NCBI RefSeq assembly: GCF_027214025.1
Contig: NZ_JAPWHB010000002.1
Coordinates: 124,001-188,000 of the forward strand
Source: Parahoeflea alexandrii
GTDB taxonomy: Bacteria; Pseudomonadota; Alphaproteobacteria; Rhizobiales; Rhizobiaceae
Direction: 5' to 3'
DNA length: 64,000 nt
Part shown: positions 18,878 to 28,321 of the stretch, piece by piece
Numbering within the stretch: the stretch's first letter is position 1
How the letters are laid out: each line of letters starts with the position of its first letter
Notes under the pieces: model-generated
Told to the model about the DNA's origin: nothing
What the model saw: only the letters and a program-made list of their open reading frames with translations
Databases searched by the model: none
Made by a program: the position numbers and the translations under genes

Positions 18878-21433
18878 ATGAAATCGCATGTCAGGGCAGT
18901 TGTAATCGGTGGCGGCGTGGTCGGATGTTCCGTCCTGTACCATCTGGCCAAGGCCGGCTGGAGCGATGTCATGCTGATCGAGCGCTCGGAACTGACCTCG
19001 GGTTCGTCCTGGCATGCCGCCGGCGGCTTCCATACGCTCAACGGCGATCCCAACGTCGCCAAGCTGCAGGCCTACACCGTCAGCCTCTACGAGGAACTCG
19101 AAGCACTCTCGGGTCAGTCCTGCGGCCTGCACCTGACCGGCGGCGTGATGATGGCCGATTCGCCGGAACGCATGGACTTCCTCCGGCTTGTCCACGCCAA
19201 GGGCCGCTATCTCGGCATGGAGACCGAGCTGATCACCCCCTCCGAGGCCAAGGCGATGTTCCCGCTGATGGACGAGAGCAATTTCGTCGGCGCGCTCTGG
19301 GATCCGGTCGAGGGCCATCTCGACCCGTCCGGCACCACCCACGCCTACGCCAAGGCTGCCAAGAAGCTTGGCGCCGAGATCGTGCTCAGGAACCGGGTCA
19401 TCGAGCTGACCCAGGAGGTCGACGGCACCTGGAACGTCGTCACCGAACAGGGAACGGTCAAGGCCGACCACGTCGTCAATGCCGGTGGCCTCTGGGCGCG
19501 CGAAGTCGGCCGCATGGTCGGCCTCGAACTGCCGCTTCTGGCCATGGAACACATGTATCTCTTGACCGAGGAAATGCCCGAGGTGCTGGAGTTCAACGCC
19601 AAGACCGGCCGCGAGCTGGTCGGCGTCATCGATTTCAAGGGCGAGATCTACACCCGCCAGGAACGCACCGGCATCCTGCTCGGCACCTACGAGAAGGCCT
19701 GCAAGCCCTGGTCGCCGGTCAACACGCCGTGGGATTTCGGCCATGAACTGCTGGCGCCCGATCTCGACCGCATCGCGCCCTCGCTGGAAGTCGGCTTCCG
19801 CCACTTCCCGGCGATGGAAAACGCCGGCATCAAGCAGGTCATCAACGGCCCCTTCACATTCGCTCCCGACGGCAACCCGCTGGTCGGCCCCGTCCCCGGC
19901 CTGACCAACTACTGGACGGCCTGCGCCGTGATGGCCGGGTTCTCCCAGGGCGGTGGCGTGGGCCTGGCGCTGTCGAACTGGATGGTTCATGGCGATCCGG
20001 GCGCCGACATCTGGGGCATGGATGTTTCCCGCTTCGGCGAATGGGCGACGCTGCGCTACACCAACGCCAAGGTACGCGAGAATTATTCGCGCCGCTTCTC
20101 GATCCGCTTCCCCAACGAGGAACTGCCTGCCGCCCGCCCGCAGCAGACGACGCCACTCTACGACGTCATGGTGCGCGACAATCACGCGGTGATGGGCGAC
20201 AGCTGGGGGCTGGAGACGCCGCTCTGGTTTGCGCCAAGCGCCGAGGAAGCGCATGACGTGCTCTCCTTCCACCGCTCCAACGATTTCGAGCACATCGGCA
20301 ACGAGGTCCGCGCCGTGCGCGAGCGCGTCGGCGTCACCGAGATCGCCAATTTCGCCAAGTACCGCGTTTCCGGCCAAGGCGCGGAAGCCTGGCTGTCGCA
20401 TCTGATGACCAACACCATGCCGAAGACCGGCCGCATTGTGCTGACCCCGATGCTCAACGAGTTCGGCAAGCTGATCGGCGATTTCACCATTGCCAAGGCG
20501 GGCGACGAGGACTTCATGGTCTGGGGCTCGTCGGCGGCGCAGCGCTACCACATGCGCTGGTTCGAAAAGCACCTGCCAAGGGACGGCTCGATCCGCGTTC
20601 ACCGCTACGACCTCACCCTGGTCGGCCTGTCGATCGCCGGCCCCCGCGCCCGCGACCTGCTCGCCAAACTCACCGATGACGACGTCTCCAATGCGGCCTT
20701 CCGCTTCATGGATTTCCGCTGCATGGATGTCGGCGGCGCGCCATGCATGGTCAACCGTGTCACCTATACCGGCGATCTCGGCTACGAGATCTGGATGGAG
20801 CCGTGCTACCAGCAGGCGGTCTACCGCGCCATCAAGGCGGCGGGCGAGGAATTCGGCATCGCCGACTTCGGCATGCGCGCGCTGCTCTCGATGCGGCTCG
20901 AGAAGAACTTCCCCACCTGGTTCCGCGAACTCAGGCCCATCTACGGCCCCTACGAGGGCGGCATGGAGCGCTTCATCAAGCTGTCGAAGAACGATTTCAT
21001 CGGCCGCGAGGCGGCGGCAAAAGAACATGCGGACGGCCCGAAGCTGATACGCACCTCATTCCTGGTCGATGCGCTTGACGCCGACGTGATGGGCGACGAG
21101 CCGGTCTGGGCGAAAGTCGGCGACACCGATTACGGCACGGTCGAGGCCCCGCACGGCTACGGCGCGCCGCGCTTTGACGGCGACGGCAAGGAAATCGCCA
21201 AGCCGGAAGGCGGAACCCTGCGCGACGGCGACTGGCGCGTGGTCGGCTGGATCACCTCGGGCGGCTACGCCCACACCATCGGCTCCTCGATGGCCCAGGG
21301 CTACATCCCGGCGGCACTCGCGACCAACGGCGAGACCGGCATGTTCGAGATCGAAATCATGGGCATCCGCCGCCCGGCCCGGATCGCGCTCGAGGCGCCG
21401 TTTGATCCGATGGGCGAAAAGATGCGGGGGTGA
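18878..21433 (+). CDS. FAD-dependent dimethylglycine/sarcosine dehydrogenase-type protein with GcvT domains, 851 aa
   Basis: An oxidative N-demethylase of the DMGDH/SARDH type that feeds one-carbon units to tetrahydrofolate. Domains in order: N-terminal DAO Rossmann fold (VVIGGGVVGCSVLYHLAKAG, then HAAGGFHTLN near the flavin-attachment region), an FAO_M linker domain (residues about 370-425), a GCV_T folate-binding domain (about 430-720, with YTGDLGYEIW) and a GCV_T_C barrel (about 730-840, with WITSGGYAHTIGSSMAQGYI). The substrate could be dimethylglycine, sarcosine or a related N-methyl amine. It is 4 bp upstream of the hydratase gene, so they are cotranscribed. Confidence 0.9.
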   Translation: MKSHVRAVVIGGGVVGCSVLYHLAKAGWSDVMLIERSELTSGSSWHAAGGFHTLNGDPNVAKLQAYTVSLYEELEALSGQSCGLHLTGGVMMADSPERMDFLRLVHAKGRYLGMETELITPSEAKAMFPLMDESNFVGALWDPVEGHLDPSGTTHAYAKAAKKLGAEIVLRNRVIELTQEVDGTWNVVTEQGTVKADHVVNAGGLWAREVGRMVGLELPLLAMEHMYLLTEEMPEVLEFNAKTGRELVGVIDFKGEIYTRQERTGILLGTYEKACKPWSPVNTPWDFGHELLAPDLDRIAPSLEVGFRHFPAMENAGIKQVINGPFTFAPDGNPLVGPVPGLTNYWTACAVMAGFSQGGGVGLALSNWMVHGDPGADIWGMDVSRFGEWATLRYTNAKVRENYSRRFSIRFPNEELPAARPQQTTPLYDVMVRDNHAVMGDSWGLETPLWFAPSAEEAHDVLSFHRSNDFEHIGNEVRAVRERVGVTEIANFAKYRVSGQGAEAWLSHLMTNTMPKTGRIVLTPMLNEFGKLIGDFTIAKAGDEDFMVWGSSAAQRYHMRWFEKHLPRDGSIRVHRYDLTLVGLSIAGPRARDLLAKLTDDDVSNAAFRFMDFRCMDVGGAPCMVNRVTYTGDLGYEIWMEPCYQQAVYRAIKAAGEEFGIADFGMRALLSMRLEKNFPTWFRELRPIYGPYEGGMERFIKLSKNDFIGREAAAKEHADGPKLIRTSFLVDALDADVMGDEPVWAKVGDTDYGTVEAPHGYGAPRFDGDGKEIAKPEGGTLRDGDWRVVGWITSGGYAHTIGSSMAQGYIPAALATNGETGMFEIEIMGIRRPARIALEAPFDPMGEKMRG

Positions 21434-21437
21434 TCCG

Positions 21438-22250
21438 GTGACGGCCACCTGGGAGGAGAAGCGCGCGCGACACATCCATGACGCCCGGCGCGACAGGCGG
21501 CAGATCGCCTGTGCCCAGGCCGAAGACCTCTCGATGGAAACGGCCTACAGGATCAGCCGGCGGATCAGGGATCTGCGCAAAGCTGAAGGCGAGCGCGTGA
21601 TCGGCCGAAAGCTCGGCTTCACCAACCGCACGATCTGGGACGAATACCAGGTGCACGCCCCGATATGGGGCTACATGTATGACACGACCTTCCACGACGT
21701 TTCGTCGGCCCAGATCCCGTTTTCACTCGCCCCTTTCTGCGAGCCGCGGATCGAGCCCGAAATCGCCTTCGCCTTCGCGCGCGCCCCGCGGGTTGGGGAA
21801 AGCGACGACGAACTGCTCGGTGCGGTTGCCTGGTATGCGCACGGCTTCGAGATCGTCGATTCGCTCTACAAGGACTGGAAATTCAGGGCCGCCGACACGG
21901 TGGCTGCCTTCGGCCTGCACGGCGCCTATCTGTGCGGGCCGCGCCGGCAAATGACGGATGAAGACGCCGCGATGCTGCCGTCGGCTCTCAAGACCTTCCA
22001 GATCGAGATCGCGCGCGACGGCGAAACCATCGACATTGGCCATGGCGGCAATGTTCTGGGCAGCCCGCTGTCGGCACTGCGCCACGCCATCGAGGTGATT
22101 GCAAACGATCCCGACGCCGAGCCGATCGGCGACGGAGAAATCGTCACCACCGGCACGGTGACGCGCGCGTTCCCGGTCAAGCCGGGCGAGACATGGGCAA
22201 CAACGGTCAGCGGGCTGCCGCTCGACAATCTGCGGATTGCCTTCGCCTAG
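21438..22250 (+). CDS. Fumarylacetoacetate-hydrolase-family hydratase (2-keto-4-pentenoate hydratase-like), 270 aa
   Basis: Resembles the MhpD/HpcG hydratases, which add water to 2-hydroxy-dienoates in aromatic meta-cleavage pathways. Seen: IGRKLGFTNRTIWDEYQVHAP, the metal-binding stretch EPRIEPEIAFAF, HGFEIVDS, and a C-terminal GDGEIVTTGTVTRAFPVKPGETW. A GTG start at 21438 is chosen: GGGGG lies 6-8 bases upstream, and the protein begins MTATWEEKRA as family members do. It directly follows the flavoprotein gene with 4 bp between them, an unusual pairing since no other aromatic-degradation genes are near. Confidence 0.85.
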   Translation: MTATWEEKRARHIHDARRDRRQIACAQAEDLSMETAYRISRRIRDLRKAEGERVIGRKLGFTNRTIWDEYQVHAPIWGYMYDTTFHDVSSAQIPFSLAPFCEPRIEPEIAFAFARAPRVGESDDELLGAVAWYAHGFEIVDSLYKDWKFRAADTVAAFGLHGAYLCGPRRQMTDEDAAMLPSALKTFQIEIARDGETIDIGHGGNVLGSPLSALRHAIEVIANDPDAEPIGDGEIVTTGTVTRAFPVKPGETWATTVSGLPLDNLRIAFA

Positions 22251-22289
22251 AACGCCGAGCGATAGACAAGACCACTCGACCGGACAACG

Positions 22290-22323
22290 AAATGCCCGCG
22301 AAGTCAGAGACTTGCGGGCATTT
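22290..22323. terminator. Bidirectional hairpin terminator between hydratase and sufA
   Basis: A perfect 10-bp inverted repeat (AAATGCCCGC / GCGGGCATTT) around a 14-base loop sits between two convergent genes. With A's on the left and T's on the right of the stem it can end transcripts from both strands. Confidence 0.8.
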
Positions 22324-22376
22324 CAGGATTCAATCTGCAAAGCACCTGACTCAGCGTGTCAGGGGCAGGATCCGGT

Positions 22377-22766
22377 TCAATCCGCCCGGACCACAGCATT
22401 GCCCTCGGCGGCGAGCTTGGCCAGATCGGCAGGTTTCAGCTCGACCGATTCGCCGCAGCCGCAGGCCGATGTCTGGTTCGGGTTGTTGAACACGAAACCC
22501 GAGCGCAGCTTGGTGACTTCGTAATCCATCTCGGTGCCGAGCAGATAGAGCACGGCTTCCGGTGCCACGAACACCGTGGCGCCGTCGCGCTCGATCCGGT
22601 CATCCTTGGGATCGGCTTCCTTCGCCAGATCGATGGCGTATTCCATCCCGGCGCAACCGCCCTTCTTGATGCTCACGCGGATACCCGCGGCATTGTCGGA
22701 TGTCTTCAGGATTGTCTTGACGCGCTCGGCTGCCGCCGGCGTCAATGTCATTACGGCAAAACCCAT
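22377..22766 (-). CDS. sufA: SufA/HesB-family iron-sulfur carrier protein, about 129 aa
   Basis: An A-type carrier that receives an Fe-S cluster from SufBCD and passes it to target enzymes. The three cluster-binding cysteines are present in the family pattern: GGCAGM in the middle and CGCGES near the C-terminus, with NPNQTSACGCG between. The ATG at 22766 is chosen because AAGGAG lies 6 bases upstream; the in-frame codon 6 residues earlier would bury that site. It is the last gene of the suf operon, 108 bp after sufT, and meets a terminator 54 bp downstream. Confidence 0.93.
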   Translation of the reverse strand: MGFAVMTLTPAAAERVKTILKTSDNAAGIRVSIKKGGCAGMEYAIDLAKEADPKDDRIERDGATVFVAPEAVLYLLGTEMDYEVTKLRSGFVFNNPNQTSACGCGESVELKPADLAKLAAEGNAVVRAD

Positions 22767-22874
22767 CACGGTCTCCTTCGGCAAAACGGGTTCAAGGCCC
22801 GCTGCTTTGTTCCATGAATGTAGTGTGAAGCAGTCAACTTAACAAGAAGCCAACAAAGTGACAGCGGCACGGCA

Positions 22875-23264
22875 TCAGTACCAGCCGACAGCTACCTGCG
22901 CCTCTTCGCTCATCCGGTCCGGTGTCCAGGGCGGGTCGAACGTCATCGATACGTCGACGCCGGAAATGCCCTCGACCGTGTTGACGGCGTTCTCGACCCA
23001 GCCCGGCATTTCGCCGGCCACCGGGCAGCCCGGCGCGGTCAGCGTCATCTGGATCTTGACCATCCGGTCGTCCTCGATATCGATCTTGTAGATCAGCCCG
23101 AGCTCGTAGATGTCGGCCGGAATTTCCGGGTCGTAGACGGTCTTCAGCGCCGAGATGATGTCGTCGCTCAGCCTCGCCAGTTCCTCGCGCGGAATCGCCG
23201 ACTCGGTGACGGCAGTGCCGGTTTCGGCTGCTGCTGCGGTGTCAGTTTCGGATGCGTCGCTCAT
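22875..23264 (-). CDS. sufT: SUF system maturation protein SufT (DUF59/MIP18 family), 129 aa
   Basis: An auxiliary factor for Fe-S protein maturation, related to eukaryotic MIP18 and the N-terminal part of Mrp/ApbC. Seen: a polar Ala/Thr/Glu-rich leader of about 25 residues, then VYDPEIPADIYELGLIY and LTAPGCPVAGEMPGWV with the conserved Asp-Pro-Glu and single Cys, and FDPPWTPDRMSEEA at the end. The ATG at 23264 has GAAGGA 8 bases upstream; the open frame continues 56 codons upstream into sufS, but that part is a shadow. Known as sufX in some rhizobial operons. Confidence 0.92.
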   Translation of the reverse strand: MSDASETDTAAAAETGTAVTESAIPREELARLSDDIISALKTVYDPEIPADIYELGLIYKIDIEDDRMVKIQMTLTAPGCPVAGEMPGWVENAVNTVEGISGVDVSMTFDPPWTPDRMSEEAQVAVGWY

Positions 23265-23277
23265 CGGCTCATATCCT

Positions 23278-24516
23278 TCAAGAGAAAAACGCCCGGGCCT
23301 TTTCGAGTGCTTCGACCAGCACATCGATTTCCGCCCGGGTATTGTACAGCCCCATCGAGGCGCGGCAAGTCGAGGTCGCGCCGAACCGCTTGAGCAGCGG
23401 CTGGGCGCAATGGGTGCCTGCCCTGACGGCAACGCCAGAGCGATCGATCAGCATCGAGACGTCGTGGGCATGAATGCCCTCGATCTCGAAGGCGAAGATT
23501 GCGCCCTTGCCCGGAGCCGTGCCGATCAGGCGAAGCGCGTTGACCGCCTTGAGCTTTTCGGAGGCATAGGCGGCCAGATCGGCTTCGTGCGCGGCAATCC
23601 GCTCACGCCCGAGCTTTTCCATGTACTCGAGCGAGGCGCCAAGCCCGATCGCCTGCACGATCGGCGGTGTGCCCGCCTCGAACCGGTGCGGCGGATCATT
23701 GTAAGTGACCGCATCCTCGCTCACATCGACGATCATCTCGCCGCCGCCCATGAAAGGCTGCATGGCATTGAGCGCCTCTGACTTGCCGTAAAGCACGCCG
23801 ATGCCCGACGGGCCATAGAGCTTGTGACCGGTCATCACGTACCAGTCGCAATCGATGTCCTGGACATCGACCGGCATGTGAACAGCACCCTGGCTGCCGT
23901 CGACCAGCACCTTGATGCCGCGCTCATGCGCGATGCGGCAGACCTCCTTCACATCGACCACGGTGCCCAGAACGTTGGACATGTGGGTGATCGCCACCAG
24001 CTTGGTCCGGTCGGTCAGCGCCTTGCGGAAATCGTCGAGATCGAAATTGCCCTGGTCGTCGACGCCGACCCAGACGATCTTCGCGCCCTGGCGTTCGCGC
24101 AGGAAATGCCACGGCACGATGTTGGAGTGATGCTCCATGATGGTGATGACGATCTCGTCGCCCTCGCCGATATGCGGCATGCCATAGCCGTAGGCCACCG
24201 TGTTGATCGCCTCGGTGGTCGACTTGGTGAACACCACATTGTCGACCGACGGCGAATTGAGGAACCGCTTCACGATCTCCCGCGCATTCTCATAGGCGTC
24301 GGTCGCCGCATTCGACAGGAAATGCAGGCCGCGGTGCACATTGGCATATTCGTTCGCATAGGCATGGCTGACCGCATCGATCATCGCCTTCGGCTTTTGC
24401 GCCGACGCGCCATTGTCGAGATAAACCAGTGGCTTGTCATAGACCGTGCGCGACAGGATCGGGAAATCCTTGCGCACCGCCTCGACATCATAAACCTGAT
24501 TCAGATTGTCAGCCAT
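23278..24516 (-). CDS. sufS: SufS-type (class II) cysteine desulfurase, 412 aa
   Basis: A PLP enzyme that releases sulfur from cysteine as a persulfide for SufBCD. Seen: VYLDNGASAQKPKAM at the N-terminus, the PLP-binding Lys in YVMTGHKLYGPSGIGVLYG, and the class II active-site Cys in VAVRAGTHCAQPLL. ATG at 24516 overlaps the sufD stop by 8 bases, so translation is coupled. SufE is not seen in the window; class II enzymes usually need SufE or SufU. This is the second desulfurase of the operon. Confidence 0.95.
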   Translation of the reverse strand: MADNLNQVYDVEAVRKDFPILSRTVYDKPLVYLDNGASAQKPKAMIDAVSHAYANEYANVHRGLHFLSNAATDAYENAREIVKRFLNSPSVDNVVFTKSTTEAINTVAYGYGMPHIGEGDEIVITIMEHHSNIVPWHFLRERQGAKIVWVGVDDQGNFDLDDFRKALTDRTKLVAITHMSNVLGTVVDVKEVCRIAHERGIKVLVDGSQGAVHMPVDVQDIDCDWYVMTGHKLYGPSGIGVLYGKSEALNAMQPFMGGGEMIVDVSEDAVTYNDPPHRFEAGTPPIVQAIGLGASLEYMEKLGRERIAAHEADLAAYASEKLKAVNALRLIGTAPGKGAIFAFEIEGIHAHDVSMLIDRSGVAVRAGTHCAQPLLKRFGATSTCRASMGLYNTRAEIDVLVEALEKARAFFS

Positions 24517-25780
24517 GATCGGCAAGCCATTGTTCGATCAGCGCTTCCAGTGCCTCGACCAGCTCTTCGTTTTCAAGCTCGTCAATCAGCTCGTCAACGA
24601 ACCCGTTGACCAGCAACGCCCGCGCCGACTTCTCGGTGATGCCGCGCGCCATCAGGTAGAACAGGTGATTGTGATCGATATCGATCACCGTGGCGCCATG
24701 CGCGCAGATCACGTCATCGGCGAAGATCTCGAGTTCCGGCTTGGCCGAGAACTCGCCGTCATCCGACAGAAGCAGCGTGTTGCAGGCCATCTGCGCGTCG
24801 GTCTTCTGCGCGATCTGCGCCACCCGGATCTGGCCCTGGAAGACGCCACGCGCCCGGTTCAGCACCACGTTGCGGACGATCTCGGAGGACGTGGTGTTGG
24901 GCACCGTGTGGCCCAGCGTCAGCGTCACGTCGGTGTGGCTGTCGCCCGCCAGCAGGTTGACGCCGCGCAGGTCGAAATGCGAGCCCTCGCCCGCCACGTC
25001 GATATGCAGTTCCTGCCGCACCAGCTTGCCGCCGGCGTTGATCACATAGACCTTCAGCGTCGAGCCCGCGCCCAGCCGGGCGTTGAGCTGACCCAGATGC
25101 TGGTCGGTCTCGCCGCAGCCCTGCAGGACGATCCAAGTCACCTCGGCGCCGTCCTCGAGCTCGAGCGAGGCGACCGATGTCGACAGTCCGGCCTCGGCCT
25201 TGTCGCCAAGATGCCGTTCGATCACGGTGGCCTTCGCCTCGGCTCCGAATGCGGCCACGAAGCGGTTGTGCACCTGGCCGCCGGACTGGACCGACTGGAT
25301 CTCGATGATCTCGTCGATCGTCTGACCCGCGGCAACCTTGAAGCTGTAGCCGTCGCCGACGAAGGCGCCGTTGAGCCGGCCGATCAGGTCGTCGGAACCG
25401 CGCTCGGCAAGGCTCTTCGCCGCCCCACCGGAAACCAAGAGGTCCATGTAGGGCTCAAGTTCCATGCCGTCCGGCGCGCTCATGTCGGCGCTCTGGCCCT
25501 GGACGACGGGCAGCACGACGCTGCCGCGAACCAGCGGATCCAGCCGCCGTGCCGAACCGGTCGCCTTCTTCGGCACATCGCGCAGCAGGCTGCGCAGGTC
25601 GGTGTAATGCCAGCTTTCGATCCGCCGGGTCGGAAGGCCGGCATTGCTGATGCCACTGAGCAGCTTGTCGCGTGCGGCGGTCACCGGCGCATCACCCGGC
25701 AATTGACCGATCATCTCGGCGAAGCTGTCGAGGATCGCCTGTTCTGCTGCGGTGTGGGGCGGCTTTGTCTGCATGTTCAT
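24509..25780 (-). CDS. sufD: Fe-S cluster assembly scaffold subunit SufD, 423 aa
   Basis: Forms the SufBC2D scaffold with SufB and SufC. Beta-helix core is recognisable from GRLNGAFVGDGYSFKV to AQKTDAQMACNTLLLSDDGE, followed by the C-terminal signature KPELEIFADDVICAHGATVIDIDHNHLFYLMARGI, with the conserved Cys and His that SufD contributes to cluster building. AGGAG sits 8 bases before the ATG at 25780, which fixes the start; an open stretch of 26 codons upstream is not needed. It is 43 bp downstream of sufC. Confidence 0.95.
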   Translation of the reverse strand: MNMQTKPPHTAAEQAILDSFAEMIGQLPGDAPVTAARDKLLSGISNAGLPTRRIESWHYTDLRSLLRDVPKKATGSARRLDPLVRGSVVLPVVQGQSADMSAPDGMELEPYMDLLVSGGAAKSLAERGSDDLIGRLNGAFVGDGYSFKVAAGQTIDEIIEIQSVQSGGQVHNRFVAAFGAEAKATVIERHLGDKAEAGLSTSVASLELEDGAEVTWIVLQGCGETDQHLGQLNARLGAGSTLKVYVINAGGKLVRQELHIDVAGEGSHFDLRGVNLLAGDSHTDVTLTLGHTVPNTTSSEIVRNVVLNRARGVFQGQIRVAQIAQKTDAQMACNTLLLSDDGEFSAKPELEIFADDVICAHGATVIDIDHNHLFYLMARGITEKSARALLVNGFVDELIDELENEELVEALEALIEQWLADHG

Positions 25781-25823
25781 GCCTGTCTCTCCTGGCCTTG
25801 CGGCCCGTCTTTGTCGCGCAGCC

Positions 25824-26579
25824 TCAAGCGGCGGCTTCGATGATCCCGGCATAGCCATTGGCTTCGAGATCGAGCGCCAGGTCCTTGTCTCCGGTCTTGA
25901 TCACCTGGCCCTTGTAGAGCACGTGCACGGTGTCGGGCACGATGTGCTCGAGCAGGCGCTGATAGTGGGTGATGACGATGACCGCGCGGTCGGGCGAGCG
26001 CAGCGCGTTGACGCCATCGGACACGATCTTCAACGCATCGATGTCGAGGCCGGAGTCGGTTTCGTCGAGCACGCAAAGCTGCGGCGCCAGCAGTTTCATC
26101 TGCAGGATCTCGGCGCGCTTCTTCTCGCCGCCGGAGAACCCGACATTGAGCGGACGCTTGAGCATGTCCGGGTCGATCTGCAGGCTGGCGGCGGCTTCCT
26201 TGACCAGCCTGATGAAGTCCGGGGTCTTCAGCTCTTCCTCGCCGCGCGCCTTGCGCTGCTCGTTCATCGCCACCTTCAGGAACTGCATGGTGGCCACACC
26301 CGGGATCTCGACCGGATACTGGAACGCCAGGAAGATGCCCTTGGCGGCACGCTCGGCCGGGTCGAGTTCGAGAATGCTCTCGCCATTGTAGAGGATGTCG
26401 CCTTCGGTGACCTCGTAATCATCGCGGCCGGCGAGGATGTAGGACAGCGTCGACTTGCCCGAGCCGTTCGGCCCCATGATGGCGGCGACTTCGCCGGCCT
26501 TGACCGTCAGGTTGAGGCCGCGAATGATTTCCGTGCCGTCTTCGGCGATACGGGCGTGAAGGTTCTTGATTTCCAACAT
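25824..26579 (-). CDS. sufC: Fe-S cluster assembly ATPase SufC, 251 aa
   Basis: ABC-type ATPase that drives conformational change in SufBCD. Walker A GPNGSGKST (residues about 37-45), the Q-loop in LAFQYPVEIPG, an ABC signature in SFGFSGGEKKR-like form (NVGFSGGEKKRAEI), and a Walker B/D-loop LCVLDETDSGLDIDAL. There is no membrane component; SufC is soluble. The ribosome site is weak (GGAA). It lies 119 bp downstream of sufB. Confidence 0.97.
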   Translation of the reverse strand: MLEIKNLHARIAEDGTEIIRGLNLTVKAGEVAAIMGPNGSGKSTLSYILAGRDDYEVTEGDILYNGESILELDPAERAAKGIFLAFQYPVEIPGVATMQFLKVAMNEQRKARGEEELKTPDFIRLVKEAAASLQIDPDMLKRPLNVGFSGGEKKRAEILQMKLLAPQLCVLDETDSGLDIDALKIVSDGVNALRSPDRAVIVITHYQRLLEHIVPDTVHVLYKGQVIKTGDKDLALDLEANGYAGIIEAAA

Positions 26580-26698
26580 GTCTGATTCCGATACCTAGAT
26601 AATTTCAAGCCGCTTGTGCCAGCGGCGACAAAACACTGCGATGAGGGCCGCGGGCGCCCTGACCTTGACGGCCTGCACCCGCGCAACAGCCAGCATCA

Positions 26699-28168
26699 CT
26701 AACCGACGCTGCCTTCCAGCGAGATGCCGATCAGCTTCTGGGCTTCAACGGCGAACTCCATCGGCAGTTCCTGGATGACTTCCTTGACGAAGCCGTTGAC
26801 GATCAGCGCGATGGCTTCTTCCTCGGGGATGCCGCGGGCCAGGCAGTAGAACAGCTGGTCCTCGGAGATCTTCGAGGTCGTGGCTTCGTGCTCGAACTGC
26901 GCCGTCGAGTTCTTGGCCTCGATGTATGGCACCGTGTGCGCCCCGCAGTCGTTGCCAATTAGCAAACTGTCGCACTGTGTGAAGTTGCGGGCGTTCGTTG
27001 CCTTGCGGTGGGCCGAAACCTGGCCGCGATAGGTGTTGGACGAATGGCCGGCGGAGATGCCCTTGGAGATGATCCGGCTCGAGGTGTTCTTGCCGAGATG
27101 AATCATCTTGGTGCCCGAATCGATCTGCTGGTAGCCGTTCGACACCGCGATCGAGTAGAACTCGCCACGGCTGTCGTCGCCGCGCAGGATGCAGGACGGG
27201 TATTTCCAGGTGATCGCCGATCCGGTCTCGACCTGGGTCCAGGAGATCTTCGACCGGTCGCCGCGGCAGTCGCCGCGCTTGGTGACGAAATTGTAGATCC
27301 CGCCCTTGCCGTCCTTGTCGCCGGGATACCAGTTCTGCACCGTCGAGTACTTGATCTCGGCGTCATCCATGGCGATCAGCTCGACCACGGCGGCATGCAG
27401 CTGGTTCTCGTCGCGCTGCGGCGCGGTGCAGCCTTCGAGATAGGAGACGTAGGCCCCCTCCTCGGCGATGATCAGCGTGCGCTCGAACTGGCCGGTGTTC
27501 TTCTCGTTGATGCGGAAATAGGTCGACAGCTCCATCGGGCAGCGAACGCCCTTTGGCACGTAGACGAACGAACCATCAGTGAACACCGCCGCATTGAGCG
27601 TGGCGTAGTAATTGTCGGTCACCGGAACCACGGTGCCGAGATACTTCTGCACCAGCTCGGGATGCTCGCGCATCGCTTCCGAGATCGACATGAAGATCAC
27701 GCCGGCCTGGGCCAGTTCCTTCTTGAAGGTGGTGACCACGGAGACCGAATCGAACACCGCGTCGACAGCGATCTTCGACTGCTGCACGCCGGCCAGGATT
27801 TCCTGCTCGCGCAGCGGAATGCCGAGTTTCTCGTAGACCCGGAGCAGTTCCGGATCGACATCGTCGATCGACTTCGGGCCCGCCGTTCCCTTCGGCGCCG
27901 AGTAATAGTGAATGTCCTGGAAATCGATCTTGGGATAATCGACGCGCGCCCAGGTCGGCTCTTCCAGCGTCAGCCAGCGCTTGAACGCATCCAGCCGCCA
28001 CTCGAGCATCCATTCGGGCTCGTTCTTCTTGGCCGAAATCATCCGGATGGTGTCTTCGGTCAGACCCTTCGGGGCGGTATCGCTCTCGATAACGGTCTCG
28101 AAGCCGTATTTGTACTGATCAACGTCGATCTGGCGGACCTGATCAATGGTCTCCTGCACGGCAGGCAT
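26699..28168 (-). CDS. sufB: Fe-S cluster assembly scaffold protein SufB, 489 aa
   Basis: Main scaffold on which the nascent cluster forms. Typical sequence blocks are present: [74 protein letters not shown] and NCDSLLIG-type [20 protein letters not shown], the last carrying the Cys thought to bind the cluster. ATG at 28168 has GGAG six to seven bases upstream. Length is normal. It follows the first desulfurase by a gap of 153 bp. Confidence 0.97.
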   Translation of the reverse strand: MPAVQETIDQVRQIDVDQYKYGFETVIESDTAPKGLTEDTIRMISAKKNEPEWMLEWRLDAFKRWLTLEEPTWARVDYPKIDFQDIHYYSAPKGTAGPKSIDDVDPELLRVYEKLGIPLREQEILAGVQQSKIAVDAVFDSVSVVTTFKKELAQAGVIFMSISEAMREHPELVQKYLGTVVPVTDNYYATLNAAVFTDGSFVYVPKGVRCPMELSTYFRINEKNTGQFERTLIIAEEGAYVSYLEGCTAPQRDENQLHAAVVELIAMDDAEIKYSTVQNWYPGDKDGKGGIYNFVTKRGDCRGDRSKISWTQVETGSAITWKYPSCILRGDDSRGEFYSIAVSNGYQQIDSGTKMIHLGKNTSSRIISKGISAGHSSNTYRGQVSAHRKATNARNFTQCDSLLIGNDCGAHTVPYIEAKNSTAQFEHEATTSKISEDQLFYCLARGIPEEEAIALIVNGFVKEVIQELPMEFAVEAQKLIGISLEGSVG

Positions 28169-28321
28169 GGCGCTCTCCAATCTCGCCGGGTCAAGGCCGG
28201 CAGCTTGTTAACGTCGTGTGATGTGCCATTCATGGCTCATCACTATGTAGTGCGGGACGGTCGTCCACGCTATGTCATTCGCGAAATTTTCTGTCTCGCG
28301 AATCAAAATCTTCCAGCCGCG

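Noticed and set aside
18797-21028. Minus-strand open frame of about 740 codons opposite the flavoprotein gene
   Set aside because: Shadow of a well-supported GcvT-domain flavoprotein; no family resemblance.
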